Part shown: piece after piece, positions 28,420 through 39,692 of the stretch
Position numbering within the stretch: position 1 is the first letter of the stretch
Layout: the number at the start of each line of letters is the position of its first letter
Notes under the pieces: model-generated
Database searches by the model: none
What the model was told of the DNA's origin: nothing
The model's input: the letters and a program-made list of their open reading frames with translations, nothing else
Source: Burkholderiaceae bacterium
GTDB taxonomy: Bacteria; Pseudomonadota; Gammaproteobacteria; Burkholderiales; Burkholderiaceae_F
Length of the DNA stretch: 64,000 nucleotides
Assembly: GCA_019236735.1 (NCBI GenBank)
Contig: JAFAIM010000011.1
Span: 1-64,000 of the forward strand
Direction: 5' to 3'
Translations under genes and position numbers: made by a program

Positions 28420-29225
28420 TTTTTTTCAACCCGATCCAAGGCGGCACGAATCGATGCCACGAATGCGGCCGCCGCGCCCACCGCCTCCGCTTCGCCGGCC
28501 TGCTCCATCGTCTCGATCACGCGGCTGCCGATTACGACCGCATCGGCGACGCGCGCGATCGCCTGTGCGCTCGCCGCATCCTTGATTCCGAAACCGACCC
28601 CGACCGGCAAGCGAACGCGCTCGCGGATCGCAGGAATGCGTGCTGCCACTGCAGCTACGTCCAAGTGGCCCGCTCCGGTGATCCCCGTAAGGCTGACGTA
28701 ATACACATAGCCCGACGCGATCTGCGCGATCTGCCCGACCCGCTGCTCCGTCGACGTCGGCGCCAGCAGGAAGATCGGGTCGATGCGTCGTTCGCGCAGA
28801 CGCCGAGCGAGCTCCGTGCATTCCTCGGGCGGATAGTCGACGACCAGCACGCCGTCCACGCCCGACTGAGCCGCCAGTTCGACGAAATGCCCGACGCCGA
28901 GCTGCTCGATCGGATTGGCATAGCCCATCAACACGATCGGAGTGGCGCCATTTTCGCGGCGAAACTCGGCGGTAGAACGCAAACACTGTTGTAGGTCGAC
29001 GCCGTTGCGGATCGCTCGCTCCGCTGCTCTTTGGATGACGGGTCCGTCGGCCATCGGGTCGGAAAAGGGCACACCCAGCTCGATCACGTCGGCCCCGGCG
29101 CGAGCGAGCGCGTGCAGCAATCCAACGGTGGTGCGCTCGGTCGGATCGCCGGCCATCACGTAGGGGATCAGGCCGGTGCGGCCTGCCGCCCGCAGCGCTG
29201 CAAAACGCTCGTCGATCCGGGACAT
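28416..29225 (-). CDS. trpA: Tryptophan synthase alpha chain
   Basis: Cleaves indole-3-glycerol phosphate to indole, which is channelled to TrpB. 269 residues from ATG 29225. The catalytic Glu49 ([11 protein letters not shown]) and Asp60 (MADGP) are at the classical positions. The loop [13 protein letters not shown] is also conserved. Start overlaps the trpB stop (TGATG), and the end overlaps accD, indicating translational coupling. Confidence 0.97.
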   Translation of the reverse strand: MSRIDERFAALRAAGRTGLIPYVMAGDPTERTTVGLLHALARAGADVIELGVPFSDPMADGPVIQRAAERAIRNGVDLQQCLRSTAEFRRENGATPIVLMGYANPIEQLGVGHFVELAAQSGVDGVLVVDYPPEECTELARRLRERRIDPIFLLAPTSTEQRVGQIAQIASGYVYYVSLTGITGAGHLDVAAVAARIPAIRERVRLPVGVGFGIKDAASAQAIARVADAVVIGSRVIETMEQAGEAEAVGAAAAFVASIRAALDRVEKK

Positions 29226-30475
29226 CAACGCTTTCCGAAGTGGGCGAGACTGGCCTCGCGGCACGACGGCCGGCAGAAGAACTCCAGTCCACCAGCCTGC
29301 GACACGATGTGCAGGTCCTTGTCGCCGCGTCCGCTCAGATTGACCAGAACGATCCGGTCTTTTGCCAACGTCGGCGCCAGGCGCGATGCGTATGCGAGCG
29401 CGTGGCTCGATTCGAGCGCCGGGATGATGCCTTCGATCCGGCAGCAGTCGTGGAACGCCTGCAGCGCCTCTGCGTCGGTCGCTCCCACGTATTGGGCGCG
29501 TCCGGTGTCCTTCAGCCAGGCGTGTTCGGGACCGACACCCGGATAGTCCAGTCCCGCGCTAACGCTGTGGGTCGCCTGGATCTGGCCGTGCTCGTCCTGC
29601 AACAGATAGGTCCGGTTTCCATGGAGTACTCCCGGGCGGCCGCATTGCAGGCTCGCAGCATGCTGGCCGCTTGCCAATCCATGTCCGGCCGCCTCGACTC
29701 CGATCAGCTGGACCTGCTCGAGCCCGATATAGTCATAAAAAATGCCCATCGCGTTGCTCCCGCCACCGACGCACGCGATCACGTGGTCGGGCTGCCGACC
29801 CGCGATCTGCGGCATCTGCTGCAGGCATTCGCGGCCGACAACCGAGTTGAAGTCGCGCACCATCATCGGATACGGGTGCGGACCGGCGACGGTGCCAATG
29901 ATGTAAAACGTGTCCTCGACGCGCGTGACCCAGTCGCGCAAGGCTTCGTTCAGCGCGTCCTTCAGCGTGCGCGAGCCGCTCTCCACCGGCACCACCTCGG
30001 CCCCGAGCAGTCGCATCCGGTACACGTTGGCGGCTTGCCGGCCCATGTCCTCCGAACCCATGTAGACGACGCATTGCATCGCGTAGCGTGCCGCCACGGT
30101 CGCGGCGGCCACGCCGTGCTGGCCCGCGCCCGTTTCGGCGATCACGCGCCGCTTGCCCATGCGCCGCGCCAGCAGGGCCTGGCCGACCGTGTTGTTGATC
30201 TTGTGGGCACCGGTGTGGTTCAGGTCTTCCCTTTTCAAGTAGATCTGCGCGCCACCCAGTTCCTGGCTCCAGCGGCGGGCGTGGTAAATGGGGCTCGGGC
30301 GGCCAACGTAGTGCGTCAGTTCGCTCTGCAACTCGTTTTGGAATTGCGGATCGCCGCGGCACTCCTCATATGCCGCCCGCAGTTGCTCCAGCGCATGCAC
30401 TAGCGTTTCGGCGACGAAAACGCCCCCATAGGGGCCAAAGTGCCCCTGCGCGTCCGGCAGATCGTAGGGTTTCAT
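29225..30475 (-). CDS. trpB: Tryptophan synthase beta chain
   Basis: PLP enzyme condensing indole with serine. 416 residues. Lys92 in [13 protein letters not shown] is the PLP lysine; [11 protein letters not shown] and the phosphate-binding [10 protein letters not shown] are intact, and [10 protein letters not shown] closes the core. The C-terminus is about 15 residues longer than usual ([18 protein letters not shown]), a tail with two cysteines of unknown meaning. Confidence 0.97.
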   Translation of the reverse strand: MKPYDLPDAQGHFGPYGGVFVAETLVHALEQLRAAYEECRGDPQFQNELQSELTHYVGRPSPIYHARRWSQELGGAQIYLKREDLNHTGAHKINNTVGQALLARRMGKRRVIAETGAGQHGVAAATVAARYAMQCVVYMGSEDMGRQAANVYRMRLLGAEVVPVESGSRTLKDALNEALRDWVTRVEDTFYIIGTVAGPHPYPMMVRDFNSVVGRECLQQMPQIAGRQPDHVIACVGGGSNAMGIFYDYIGLEQVQLIGVEAAGHGLASGQHAASLQCGRPGVLHGNRTYLLQDEHGQIQATHSVSAGLDYPGVGPEHAWLKDTGRAQYVGATDAEALQAFHDCCRIEGIIPALESSHALAYASRLAPTLAKDRIVLVNLSGRGDKDLHIVSQAGGLEFFCRPSCREASLAHFGKR

Positions 30476-31146
30476 TGTTGATCCGTTCCCGCGTCCATCG
30501 GGGCAGAGTCGGCATCGGCGGCGCGCACCGCGGCCACGAACTCCCGCATCAGCGCCTCGCTTTTAACCCCCGCCTCCTGCTCGACGCCGCTGCTCACGTC
30601 GACCCCGTACGGCGCGGCGGCGCGGATCGCCGAGCCTACGTTTGAGGCATTCAGCCCTCCCGCCACGATCAGCGGCAGGAACCGGCGCTGCAGCACCGGC
30701 AGCTTGCTCCAGTCGAAGCGCTGGCCGCTGCCGCCAAACACCGCGCTGGGAGCGTCGGCGAGCAGTGCACAGGCACTCGGATAGCGTCGTTCCCAGTCTA
30801 GCAAATCGACCCCTGCGCCGATCGCGACTGCTCGCACATAGGCGCGCCCGAACGAACCGCAATCGACCTCGGACTCGTCGCCGTGAAACTGCAGCAGCGC
30901 ATGCGGAACCGCTTCCAGCGCCCTCTCCACTTGTCCGGAAGCTGCGTTCACGAACAGCAGCACGGGCGAGACAAAGGGAGGCAGTTCCGCAGCCAGTTCG
31001 GGCAGGCGCTCCGCTGGTACGTATCGTGGGCTGCGCTCGTAGCACACGAAGCCGACCGCGTCGACCTCGAGGCGACAAGCGTTTTCGACGTCCTGCGGAC
31101 GCGTCATGCCGCACATCTTGATTCTGGTTCGCGTCACGGTGCGCAA
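30472..31146 (-). CDS. trpF: Phosphoribosylanthranilate isomerase
   Basis: Third step of tryptophan synthesis, an Amadori rearrangement on a beta-barrel. 224 residues, with catalytic Cys in [11 protein letters not shown] and catalytic Asp in the C-terminal third of the barrel. LLQFHGDES and [13 protein letters not shown] are family motifs. It overlaps trpB by 4 bp and truA by 13 bp. No trp leader or TrpR-like site was seen; the gene is embedded in a larger transcript. Confidence 0.95.
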   Translation of the reverse strand: MRTVTRTRIKMCGMTRPQDVENACRLEVDAVGFVCYERSPRYVPAERLPELAAELPPFVSPVLLFVNAASGQVERALEAVPHALLQFHGDESEVDCGSFGRAYVRAVAIGAGVDLLDWERRYPSACALLADAPSAVFGGSGQRFDWSKLPVLQRRFLPLIVAGGLNASNVGSAIRAAAPYGVDVSSGVEQEAGVKSEALMREFVAAVRAADADSAPMDAGTDQQ

Positions 31147-31919
31147 GGTGCGGCCGCGTCAGCTCCATCCGGCAGGCCGAGCGCCCGATCGTACTCGACC
31201 TGCACCAGATACAGGCCGCACGCGGCCAAGGTGGGCGCGGCCGCAGCCCGCTCTCGCCCGGCAAGCACCTCGGCGACCCATTCTTGACGGTGGCGTCCCA
31301 TTCCCACATACACAAGAGTTCCCGCAATGTTGCGCACCATGTGGTGCAGGAACGCATTGGCCGACACCTGCATTCGAACCATGCGCCCACTGCGCTCGAC
31401 GATGAAACGTCGTACGTCGCGCACCGGCGTAGCGGCCTGGCACTCCGCCGAGCGGAATGCCGAGAAGTCGTGGGTTCCGATCAGCAGCTGAGCCGCCTTG
31501 TGCATCGCTCCCGCCTCCAGCGGCTGGAACACCCAAGCGGCACGCTTTTCGTGCAAAGGCGAGCGCACGGGATCGTTCAGGATCCAGTACTCATACGTGC
31601 GGTTGCGAGCGCTGAAACGGGCGTGAAAATCGTCCGGGACTTGACGCGCCCAGCGGATGGCGACGTTCGGCGGCAGATAGCGGTTGACGCCACGAACCCA
31701 CGCCTGCTCATCGCGCAGCACCGGGCTATCGAGGTGAACGACCTGCCCGCTGGCGTGCACGCCGGCATCGGTCCGCCCCGCGCACACCGTCGCCACCGGT
31801 TGTCCGATAAACGAAGCCAGCGCCGCTTCGACAGCGTCCTGAACTCCCGAGCCGTCCCTTTGCGTCTGCCAACCCGCGAACAGGGCCCCGTCGTATTCAA
31901 GGCCCAGGGCGATGCGCAC
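31134..31919 (-). CDS. truA: tRNA pseudouridine(38-40) synthase
   Basis: Converts uridines 38-40 in the anticodon arm of many tRNAs to pseudouridine. 261 residues. Catalytic Asp51 lies in CAGRTDAGVHASGQV, the TruA signature. RTYEYWILND and the C-terminal FLHHMVRNIAGTL are also family marks. It overlaps the trpF start by 13 bp and lies 55 bp after fimV, as commonly found in betaproteobacteria. Confidence 0.96.
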   Translation of the reverse strand: MRIALGLEYDGALFAGWQTQRDGSGVQDAVEAALASFIGQPVATVCAGRTDAGVHASGQVVHLDSPVLRDEQAWVRGVNRYLPPNVAIRWARQVPDDFHARFSARNRTYEYWILNDPVRSPLHEKRAAWVFQPLEAGAMHKAAQLLIGTHDFSAFRSAECQAATPVRDVRRFIVERSGRMVRMQVSANAFLHHMVRNIAGTLVYVGMGRHRQEWVAEVLAGRERAAAAPTLAACGLYLVQVEYDRALGLPDGADAAAPCAP

Positions 31920-31974
31920 GAAACCCTCCAGCCCCGTGGTCAGGCCGCCGCGGCCCGACCACGGGGCCGGGGCA

Positions 31975-34900
31975 TCAGGCCTCGACCATCTTGATCAGCT
32001 CGACCGCCTGCTGGCGCTGTTCGCGCGTTCCGTCGCGCATCACTTCTTCGAGCAACTCGCGAGCGCCGTCTTTCACGCCCAGGTCGATGTATCCACGCGC
32101 GAGATCCAGCTTGGTGGCCATTTGCGAGGCAAGCGGAGTACCGGCCTGCGTTTCGGTGCGCCGCCCGGTCAGCGTCGACTCGCCGCCTGACAGGTCGAAG
32201 TCGATCAACGGCACCGTCGCCTGGTCCGTATTGGAGCTCATGCGCGTGGCCTGCTCGTCTGGCAGCGCGCCGACGGCACCCAGCAGTGTCGGGCGGGAGA
32301 GCGCCTCTTCCAGCGACGATGGCGCCGCCTGTGCTGCACGCGCTCCTGCACCTGCGGCCGGCAGGTTCAGATCGATCTCCGGCATCGGAGCTGATCCGGC
32401 CGCCGTCGCGGACCCCTTCCGTGCCGACTGTCCGGGCGGTTCGAACATCAGGTCAACTGTCGGCACAGTCGGCGCTTCCTGAGTACTCGAGGACCGGGGC
32501 GCAACTGTCGCTTCCTGTGACGGCAGGCGCGCAGGCGGTACCAGACCGTCGGTGTCGACCCTCGCGGGACCCAGGTCGAAGTCGAGGGCTCCGAAGTCGA
32601 TCCCACTGATCTTCTTGTTCGCGTCGCCGCGCGCCGCTGCGGCGGCGGCCGCCGCTTGGCTAGGGTTTGTGGACCCCGGACGCGTGTTCGGACTCAGTTG
32701 CGAGTCCACCGGAAGCTTGGTGTCGCCAATCCGGGAGCTCGCAGGCTGTGTCGTGCCTTGCGTCATTCCGAGCACCGATCCGGGCTGCGTCGACGCCGCC
32801 TCTTCGGCGAGCGGCTGGGTTGGCACCCCAATCGAGTCGTGCTCGCCCATCGACGACGCCGTGAACCCCGCCTGCCCGGTTCCCGCCGCGGCGAGCCGAA
32901 GCTCGGTGATCGGTCCATGACCCGACTCGACCGTTGCCGGAGCACCGCCGCTGAACAGCGGATTGCTCGGATCCAGTGCGCGTCCCAACTTGGCCGCGCG
33001 CTCCCACTCCTCGCCGGCACCGCCGCTGCGATTATGCAGGTCCTGCGCCAACGTGCCGAAGGCCGCTTTGTCGCCCCGCCGCGAATAGATTTCGAGCAAC
33101 TTGACGCGCACGCCGACGCGGTCTGGTTGCAGGCGCAGCGCCTCTTTCAGGATCTCCTCGGCCTGTTCCTCGCGGCCGTACGCGATGTACACGTCGGCCT
33201 CTGCTACCGGATCGACCTCGTTCGAATCCAGCTGCGAGGCGGCAGGGATGAAGCTCGAGTTGAACGTGCTTGTCGCGCCCGTGTCGACGCTTTGCCCGCC
33301 GGTCGCTCCAAACAGAGAATTGGCCCGCATGCCATCGCCGGTGGCTTTGAACTGATCCGAGCCCTCGACCCTGCGCTTGCGGTAGAAGTTGAAACCGAGC
33401 AACCCTAGCAGAACGACCGCTGCAATGCCGCCGAGCACCGGTAGCGACGTGAGTTGATCGAATAGGCTACGGCCGCCTGCTGCGGTCGGCGCAGGCTGTT
33501 CCGGCTTCGGTGCCGGTGCCTCGGTAACCGTCGCCGGTGCGGCGGCCGTCACCGGTGCCGTTTCGGCAACGGGCGCCTTCTTGCCCACTCTTTCGGCCTC
33601 AGCTCTGACGCGCGCGGCTGCTTCGGCATCCGCCTTCGCCTTGGTCGCGGCCGCGGCATCGGCTTGCGCCTTCGCGCGTGCTGCCACCTCGGCGTCCGCC
33701 TTCGCTTTGGTCGCATCGGCCTTCGCCTTGGCGGCATCGGCTTCCGCCCGCGCCTTGGCGGCCGCCTGCTCGGCCCTCAGTTGCTCGGCGTCCGCCTTCG
33801 CCCTGGCCTGCTGCTGCGCTAGCGCCGCGGCTTTGCTGACAACCTCGAGCTCTTTGGCGAGCTTCTCGTTGGTCTTCTTCAACGCTTCCGCGCGCGCTTG
33901 CTCCTCGGCCATCATCCGCTGGCGCATCCGAGCTTCATCGGACGCCTGAGATGCCGAGGAAGCTGCAGCTTCGGCCTTCGCGATCTTCAGCTGGTCGCCG
34001 GTCTTGGGCGGAGCGCCCTTTTCCTCGACCTTCGCAACGATCTTGCCCTGAGCCGCCGCCTTGGGCGCAGCAGGCGCCGGAGCGGGAGCAGCCGCAACCG
34101 CCTGCGCAACCCGATTGCGATAGGCGTCGAAGTCCGCGCTTTGCGCGACCACCTCGTGCTGCGCATCGGCACGATCGATCGCAAGGGCTTCGCTCTCGGA
34201 CGGAATCGACAAGGTGCGCCCGGCCAGAACGAGGTTCACATTTTTGTTGATGAACGCGTCCGGGTTGGCTCGGAGCAGCGCAACCAGCATCTGATCGAGC
34301 GAGACGTTCGCAGTCTTGTGGTCGAGTGCGATCTGCCCAAGCGTGTCGCCGGCCTTGACGCTGTAGGTCCCGCCCGCGGACGCTGGTGCCGCGGCAGGCT
34401 GTGGTTTGGGCGCAGCAGCCACTCCGACCGGCGCGGACCCGCCGCGACGGCGCGTCGGCGTCGGGGCCTCAGCAGCAGCCTGTGCCGGGGGCGGAGCTGC
34501 CACGGCCGGCGCCGGCTGCGGCGCCGCCGCTGGTTCGGGAGCCGCTTCTGGAGCCGACCGCGCGGGTGCTGCCGCCACCGGTGCCTCCGGCGCTTGCACG
34601 GGAGCGGCGGGCGCGGGCTGGGCGGGACTCGCCGCGGCCACAGGTGCCACCGCTTCGGGCTCGGCGGCCACCGGCGGAACGACGTCCGGAGCGAGCTTCA
34701 GCCCCGGCGGATCGAGCAATACCGTGTATTCGCGCAGCACGCGGCCAGTCGACCAGCTCAGCTCGAGCAGCAGGTCGAGGAAAGGTTCGTTGACCGGCTG
34801 CGCCGAGCTCACGTGCACGACATAGCTGCCGTCGCCGCGGGGCTTAAGGTCGAAGCGCAGCTGGGTCAGCGCCGGGTTGAATTCGAGATTGGCCTGGCTA

Positions 34901-35133
34901 AAGGCCGACTGAGGCGCCAGCCGCACCTGAAGCGTAGGTGCCTCGTCCTGCCCCACTGCGGGCACATCGACGTCAGCGCTCAAAGGCTGCCCGAGCGCCG
35001 ACTGCACATGCAGGCGACCGAGCCCGGCCGCGTATGCGCCGGTCACGCTTAACGCCAAACCCAAAGTGAGCGCTACTACGAGGCCGGCTCGCGCGAAGCG
35101 ATCATGCACTGCCAGAGTTCTGTCCGACGGCAC
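31975..35133 (-). CDS. fimV: FimV-type polar hub protein
   Basis: Large peptidoglycan-associated inner-membrane protein linked to type IV pili, twitching and polar organisation. From GTG 35133 the product is 1052 residues. Order: signal peptide ending near ALSVTGAYA; the FimV N-domain (LGRLHVQSALGQPLSADVDV); a Pro/Ala-rich linker; a LysM domain (about 265-330, TYSVKAGDTLGQIAL); a long Ala/Lys/Glu coiled coil (about 400-545); one TM helix (VLGGIAAVVLLGLLGFNF); TPR-like segments; and the C-terminal FimV domain (KLDLARGYIDLGVKDGARELL). I chose GTG because GAGGGGG lies 7 nt upstream and the predicted transcript begins downstream of the alternative ATG at 35178. Confidence 0.9.
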   Translation of the reverse strand: MPSDRTLAVHDRFARAGLVVALTLGLALSVTGAYAAGLGRLHVQSALGQPLSADVDVPAVGQDEAPTLQVRLAPQSAFSQANLEFNPALTQLRFDLKPRGDGSYVVHVSSAQPVNEPFLDLLLELSWSTGRVLREYTVLLDPPGLKLAPDVVPPVAAEPEAVAPVAAASPAQPAPAAPVQAPEAPVAAAPARSAPEAAPEPAAAPQPAPAVAAPPPAQAAAEAPTPTRRRGGSAPVGVAAAPKPQPAAAPASAGGTYSVKAGDTLGQIALDHKTANVSLDQMLVALLRANPDAFINKNVNLVLAGRTLSIPSESEALAIDRADAQHEVVAQSADFDAYRNRVAQAVAAAPAPAPAAPKAAAQGKIVAKVEEKGAPPKTGDQLKIAKAEAAASSASQASDEARMRQRMMAEEQARAEALKKTNEKLAKELEVVSKAAALAQQQARAKADAEQLRAEQAAAKARAEADAAKAKADATKAKADAEVAARAKAQADAAAATKAKADAEAAARVRAEAERVGKKAPVAETAPVTAAAPATVTEAPAPKPEQPAPTAAGGRSLFDQLTSLPVLGGIAAVVLLGLLGFNFYRKRRVEGSDQFKATGDGMRANSLFGATGGQSVDTGATSTFNSSFIPAASQLDSNEVDPVAEADVYIAYGREEQAEEILKEALRLQPDRVGVRVKLLEIYSRRGDKAAFGTLAQDLHNRSGGAGEEWERAAKLGRALDPSNPLFSGGAPATVESGHGPITELRLAAAGTGQAGFTASSMGEHDSIGVPTQPLAEEAASTQPGSVLGMTQGTTQPASSRIGDTKLPVDSQLSPNTRPGSTNPSQAAAAAAAARGDANKKISGIDFGALDFDLGPARVDTDGLVPPARLPSQEATVAPRSSSTQEAPTVPTVDLMFEPPGQSARKGSATAAGSAPMPEIDLNLPAAGAGARAAQAAPSSLEEALSRPTLLGAVGALPDEQATRMSSNTDQATVPLIDFDLSGGESTLTGRRTETQAGTPLASQMATKLDLARGYIDLGVKDGARELLEEVMRDGTREQRQQAVELIKMVEA

Positions 35134-35168
35134 GGGTGCCCCCTCAACTTCGCAAGAAAAGGTTTTCG

Positions 35169-35197
35169 AAAATAACATCAGACACTTACGCGCGCAA
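35169..35197 (-). promoter_or_regulatory. Predicted sigma-70 promoter of fimV
   Basis: On the minus strand TTGCGC (plus 35192-35197) and TATTTT (plus 35169-35174) are separated by exactly 17 bp. Transcription would start near 35162, giving a leader of about 29 nt before GTG 35133. It lies in the 148 bp between the asd end and that start, the largest gap within this block. Confidence 0.4.
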
Positions 35198-35281
35198 GTT
35201 TAGAACTACCCGCAACAAGTGGTCCCAGAGTATGCGAGCGCCCCTACCGTCTGGTACCCCGATCAACGTCCCCGCAGCCCG

Positions 35282-36430
35282 CTAATCCTGAAGATCTAAC
35301 AACATCCTAAGCATACGGCGGAGCGGCTCGGCCGCGCCCCACAACAATTGGTCTCCCACTGTGAACATGGAAAGGTAGCCCGCTCCCATTGCCAGCTTGC
35401 GCAGCCGCCCCACTGCAATCCGCAGGCGTCCGCTTACGTGCGCCGGCGCCAGGCGCGCGATCGTATCGTTGCGCGTATTCGGGACCACCTCGACCCACTC
35501 GTTCGCGCCTGCGATCAGATCCTCGATCTGACTCAGCGGCAAATCTTGCGAAAGTTTGATCGTCAGCGCCTGGCTGTGGCAGCGCATTGCTCCGATACGA
35601 ACGCAGATTCCCTCGACGATCAACGACCCCGGAGTCCCCATCGCAGGGCGCCCGAGGATCTTGTTGGCCTCGGCACCCGCCTTCCACTCCTCTCGGCTGA
35701 CGCCGTCGCCAAGATCGCGATCGACCCAGGCGATCAGGTTGCCCGCCAGTGCGGTTCCGAAGTTTTCGTGCGGCAGGGCGGCCGACCGAAGCGCCTCGCT
35801 GACCACGCGATCGATTTGCAGAATCGGCGACCCGGGATCGGCCAGCTGGTCCCGCACGGACTCGTACGCATACCCCATCTGCTGGAGCAGCTCGCGCATG
35901 TGCTGGGCGCCTGCGCCGGAAGCGGCTTGGTAGGTCATCGCGCTGACCCACTCGACCACCCCCGCCTTCAAGAGGCCGTGCATCGCCAGGAGCATCAGGC
36001 TGACCGTGCAATTGCCGCCGATGCAGTCGCGCACCCCGCGTGCAACAGCGGAACGGATCAGATCCCGGTTCAGCGGGTCCAGGACGATCACGGCGTCTTC
36101 GTTCATCCTCAGCGTCGAGGCCGCGTCGATCCAGTAGCCGCGCCAGCCGGCGCCGCGCAAGCGCGGGTGAACCGCCGCCGTGTAGTCGCCGCCCTGGCAG
36201 GTGACGATCGCATCGCACTCGCCCAGCGTTGCGAGGTCGTTCGCATCGTGCAGGCGCGCCTCTCCTCCCTGCACTGCCGGCGCGGTTGCACCCTGGTTGG
36301 ATGCGCTGAAAAAGCGCGAGCGAAACAGATCGAAGTCGCGCTCGCTCGCCATCCTCTCCATCAGGACCGAGCCCACCATGCCGCGCCATCCGACGAAACC
36401 GACCTTCATCGCTTTGCGCATCCCGTTCAT
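35282..36430 (-). CDS. asd: Aspartate-semialdehyde dehydrogenase
   Basis: Reduces aspartyl phosphate to aspartate semialdehyde, the branch point to lysine, threonine, methionine and diaminopimelate. 382 residues. The NADP-binding start is [19 protein letters not shown]; catalytic Cys141 is in GGNCTVSLM; a later GAEANKIL is also conserved. ATG 36430 overlaps the leuB stop by 4 bp; an internal ATG at 36409 would remove seven residues. Confidence 0.96.
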   Translation of the reverse strand: MNGMRKAMKVGFVGWRGMVGSVLMERMASERDFDLFRSRFFSASNQGATAPAVQGGEARLHDANDLATLGECDAIVTCQGGDYTAAVHPRLRGAGWRGYWIDAASTLRMNEDAVIVLDPLNRDLIRSAVARGVRDCIGGNCTVSLMLLAMHGLLKAGVVEWVSAMTYQAASGAGAQHMRELLQQMGYAYESVRDQLADPGSPILQIDRVVSEALRSAALPHENFGTALAGNLIAWVDRDLGDGVSREEWKAGAEANKILGRPAMGTPGSLIVEGICVRIGAMRCHSQALTIKLSQDLPLSQIEDLIAGANEWVEVVPNTRNDTIARLAPAHVSGRLRIAVGRLRKLAMGAGYLSMFTVGDQLLWGAAEPLRRMLRMLLDLQD

Positions 36431-37512
36431 GCTCGGCCGTCGAGCGCGGCGATGACCAGATCGGCCATCGCCCGCGTACCGACCGCAGCACCCGTGCCGC
36501 CTTCCAGATCCGCGGTGCGGGCACCCGATCGCAGCACGTCGGCAACAGCCCGCTCAATTCGCGCGGCCTCGCTGCCGCAACGCAGGGAGTGCCGCAGCAT
36601 CATCGCGGCCGACAAAATGGCTGCCAACGGATTCGCGATCCCTTTGCCGGCGATGTCCGGGGCCGATCCGTGGATCGGCTCGTACAGCCCCTTGCCCGCC
36701 TCGTCGAGCGATGCCGAAGGCAGCATTCCGATCGAACCGGTCAGCATCGCCGCTTCGTCGGACAGGATATCGCCGAACATGTTTCCCGTCAGCATCACGT
36801 CGAACTGGCGCGGCTGTCGAACCAGCTGCATCGCTGCATTGTCCACATACATGTGGCTCAACTGCACGTCCGGATAGCCGCGGCCAACTTCGCTGACGAT
36901 CTCACGCCAAAGCTGCGTTGTCTCCAGCACGTTGGCCTTGTCGACCGAGCACACGCGCGACGAGCGCCTGCGCGCGGCCTCGAACGCCACCCGCGCAATG
37001 CGGCGGATCTCGCTCTCGGTGTAGCGCATCGTGTCGAAGCCCTCGCGCTCGCCGCCCGCAAGCTCTCGGATCCCGCGCGGCTGGCCAAAGTAGATGTCGC
37101 CGGTGAGTTCGCGCACGATCAGGATGTCCAGCCCTTCTACGACGTGCGGCTTCAGCGTCGAGGCATGCTCGAGGCCGGGAAACACGGTCGCCGGCCGCAA
37201 ATTTGCGAACAGTGCGAGCTCCTTGCGCAGGCGCAGCAGTCCCTGTTCCGGCCGCTTGGCGCGCGGGGCCGAATCGAACCGCGGTTCGCCCACTGCCCCG
37301 AACAGCACTGCATCGGCGCTGCGAGCGGTGTCGAGCGACTGCGGTGGCAAAGGATCGCCGTAGGCATCCAAGGCTGCACCGCCGATCGGAGCATGCTCGA
37401 ATTCGAAGCGAAGGTGCGCAAACGCGGGGGCCTTTAACAACCGAAGTGCCTCGGCGACGACCTCTGGGCCGATGCCGTCTCCGGCCAGTACCGCGATCCG
37501 CCACGCCCTCAT
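36427..37512 (-). CDS. leuB: 3-isopropylmalate dehydrogenase
   Basis: NAD-dependent oxidative decarboxylase of leucine synthesis. 361 residues from ATG 37512 ([18 protein letters not shown]). Substrate and metal residues lie in [22 protein letters not shown] and [12 protein letters not shown], and the NAD site in [17 protein letters not shown]. It overlaps leuD by 4 bp and asd by 4 bp. Confidence 0.97.
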   Translation of the reverse strand: MRAWRIAVLAGDGIGPEVVAEALRLLKAPAFAHLRFEFEHAPIGGAALDAYGDPLPPQSLDTARSADAVLFGAVGEPRFDSAPRAKRPEQGLLRLRKELALFANLRPATVFPGLEHASTLKPHVVEGLDILIVRELTGDIYFGQPRGIRELAGGEREGFDTMRYTESEIRRIARVAFEAARRRSSRVCSVDKANVLETTQLWREIVSEVGRGYPDVQLSHMYVDNAAMQLVRQPRQFDVMLTGNMFGDILSDEAAMLTGSIGMLPSASLDEAGKGLYEPIHGSAPDIAGKGIANPLAAILSAAMMLRHSLRCGSEAARIERAVADVLRSGARTADLEGGTGAAVGTRAMADLVIAALDGRA

Positions 37513-38177
37513 GGTTGGCCGGCATCGTCTCGCTCGGCCGGAGCGAGCCACGGCATACGTGCCAGCCGCTCGTTCTCGAATGTGCGGATTCGCTCGGCGT
37601 GGCGCAGCGTCAGCGATATATCGTCCCACCCGTTCAATAGGCACTGCTTCCGAAACGGGTCGATCTCGAAATGGAACAGCTGCCCGGCCGGCGTCGCTAC
37701 GCTCTGATCGACCAGATCGACTGTTAGCCGGTATCCCTCCTGCGCCCGCACTTCGTCGAACAGGCGATCGACCGCAGATTCGGCCAGCACGACCGGCAGC
37801 AAGCCGTTTTTCAGGCAATTGCCGTAGAAGATCTCAGCGAAATCGGGCGCGACCAGCACCCGGAAGCCGAACTCGCGCAACGCCCACGGTGCGTGTTCGC
37901 GGCTCGAGCCGCATCCGAAGTTGCGTCGGGCAAGCAGGATCGAGGCTGCCCGATAGCGCGGCAAGTTCAGCACGAAGTCGGGCTTGGGGCGACGCAGCGC
38001 CGGATCCTGTCCCGGCTCGCCGCGATCCAGGTAGCGCCACTCGTCGAATAGGTTGGGGCCGAAACCGGTGCGTCCGATCGACTTCAGGAATTGCTTCGGA
38101 ATGATCTGATCCGTATCGACGTTGGCGCGATCCAACGGCGCGACCAACCCGATGGTGCGGGTGAACGGCTCGAGCAT
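37509..38177 (-). CDS. leuD: 3-isopropylmalate dehydratase small subunit
   Basis: Small subunit of the isomerase converting 2- to 3-isopropylmalate. 222 residues from ATG 38177. Conserved stretches are [16 protein letters not shown] and [15 protein letters not shown], which contribute to the active site. It overlaps leuC with the TGATG arrangement. Confidence 0.97.
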   Translation of the reverse strand: MLEPFTRTIGLVAPLDRANVDTDQIIPKQFLKSIGRTGFGPNLFDEWRYLDRGEPGQDPALRRPKPDFVLNLPRYRAASILLARRNFGCGSSREHAPWALREFGFRVLVAPDFAEIFYGNCLKNGLLPVVLAESAVDRLFDEVRAQEGYRLTVDLVDQSVATPAGQLFHFEIDPFRKQCLLNGWDDISLTLRHAERIRTFENERLARMPWLAPAERDDAGQP

Positions 38178-39601
38178 CAGTGCGCCATCCGCCGTACGTC
38201 GACGAAACGGCCGGCCAGCGCGGCCGCGGCGGCCATCGCAGGGCTGACCAGGTGCGTGCGGCCGCCCTGCCCCTGGCGGCCTTCGAAGTTGCGATTGGAA
38301 GTGGAGGCGCAACGCTCGCCCGCGCCCAAGCGGTCCTCGTTCATTCCCAGGCACATCGAACAGCCCGGTTCGCGCCATTCGAAACCGGCTTGCACGAACA
38401 CCTGATCCAGCCCCTCGGACTGCGCCTGTGCCTTGACCTGTCCGGAACCCGGAACGACGAGCGCCTGTTTCACCGACGGCGCCACGTGCCGCCCCTGCAC
38501 CACTCGCGCCGCCTCGCGCAGATCCTCAATGCGCGAGTTGGTGCACGATCCGATAAAGACCTTGTCGATCCGGATGTCGGTAATCGGCTGCCCCGGGGCC
38601 AATCCCATGTATTGCAGTGCCCGTTCCATCCCGGCACGCCGCACCGGATCGGACTCGCGCGCCGGATCGGGAACGGCACCCCCTACCGCGCACACCATCT
38701 CGGGCGAGGTGCCCCACGTCACTTGCGGCTCGACGCCCGCCGCGTCGATCGGGACCACGCGGTCGAACTGCGCTTGCGGGTCCGAATGCAGCGTTCGCCA
38801 GTGCGCAACCGCCGCATCCCAATTTTCGCGCCCCGGAGCAAGCGGACGGCCGCGCACATACTCGATCGTGTGATCGTCGACCGCAACCATTCCTGCGCGC
38901 GCTCCCGCCTCGATTGCCATGTTGCACAAGGTCATTCGTGCCTCGAGCGACATCGCCCGCACCGTGCGGCCGCCGAATTCGATTGCGTAGCCGGTGCCGC
39001 CCGCTGTCCCGATGCGGCCGATCAACGCGAGCACGAGGTCCTTGGCGCCCACTCCGGCGCCGAGCTCGCCGTCGATGCTCACGAGCAGGTTGCGCGCCTT
39101 GCGGGACAGCAGCGTTTGGGTGGCGAGCACGTGCTCGACCTCGGAAGTTCCGATCCCGAACGCCAGCGCCCCCAGCGCCCCGTGTGTGGCCGTGTGCGAA
39201 TCGCCACAGACGACGGTCATTCCGGGAAGCGTCGCTCCCAGTTCCGGGCCGATGACGTGCACGATGCCCTGGCGACGGTGCCCGAACGGAAAATAGGCCG
39301 CAGCGCCAAAGTTGCGGATGTTGGCGTCGAGGGTCACGATCTGCGTGCGCGAAACCGCGTCACCGATGCCTTCGAGGCCCTTTTCCCAGCCGCGCGTCGG
39401 CGTATTGTGATCTGCGGTGGCGACGATCGACGAAACGCGCCACGGCTGCCGCCCCGCCAAGCGCAGCCCCTCGTACGCCTGCGGGCTGGTGACTTCGTGA
39501 ATCAGATGGCGGTCTATGTACAGCAGCGTGGTGCCGTCGGGCTCAGCGTGAACGACGTGTTCATCCCACAGCTTGTCATAGAGGGTGCGCGGACCTGCCA
39601 T
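38177..39601 (-). CDS. leuC: 3-isopropylmalate dehydratase large subunit
   Basis: Aconitase-family large subunit carrying the [4Fe-4S] cluster. 474 residues. The cluster cysteines are in FIGSCTNSR and [10 protein letters not shown]; the substrate-binding [11 protein letters not shown] motif is also intact. A possible extended -10 (TG-G-CATAAT, plus 39631-39639) lies about 30 nt upstream with no clear -35, so the leu block may start here. Confidence 0.97.
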   Translation of the reverse strand: MAGPRTLYDKLWDEHVVHAEPDGTTLLYIDRHLIHEVTSPQAYEGLRLAGRQPWRVSSIVATADHNTPTRGWEKGLEGIGDAVSRTQIVTLDANIRNFGAAAYFPFGHRRQGIVHVIGPELGATLPGMTVVCGDSHTATHGALGALAFGIGTSEVEHVLATQTLLSRKARNLLVSIDGELGAGVGAKDLVLALIGRIGTAGGTGYAIEFGGRTVRAMSLEARMTLCNMAIEAGARAGMVAVDDHTIEYVRGRPLAPGRENWDAAVAHWRTLHSDPQAQFDRVVPIDAAGVEPQVTWGTSPEMVCAVGGAVPDPARESDPVRRAGMERALQYMGLAPGQPITDIRIDKVFIGSCTNSRIEDLREAARVVQGRHVAPSVKQALVVPGSGQVKAQAQSEGLDQVFVQAGFEWREPGCSMCLGMNEDRLGAGERCASTSNRNFEGRQGQGGRTHLVSPAMAAAAALAGRFVDVRRMAH

Positions 39602-39692
39602 GCGCGAGCGGACCTTGGCGGAAACGAGTAATTATGCCATGCGTGTTCGCGCACGGCGAAGCGTCGGAGTCGAAACTGGTGTCACTCGGGAT

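Noticed and set aside
26713-28701. Very long plus-strand open frame opposite folC, accD and trpA
   Set aside because: It is antisense to three clear genes in GC-rich DNA and has no recognisable domain.
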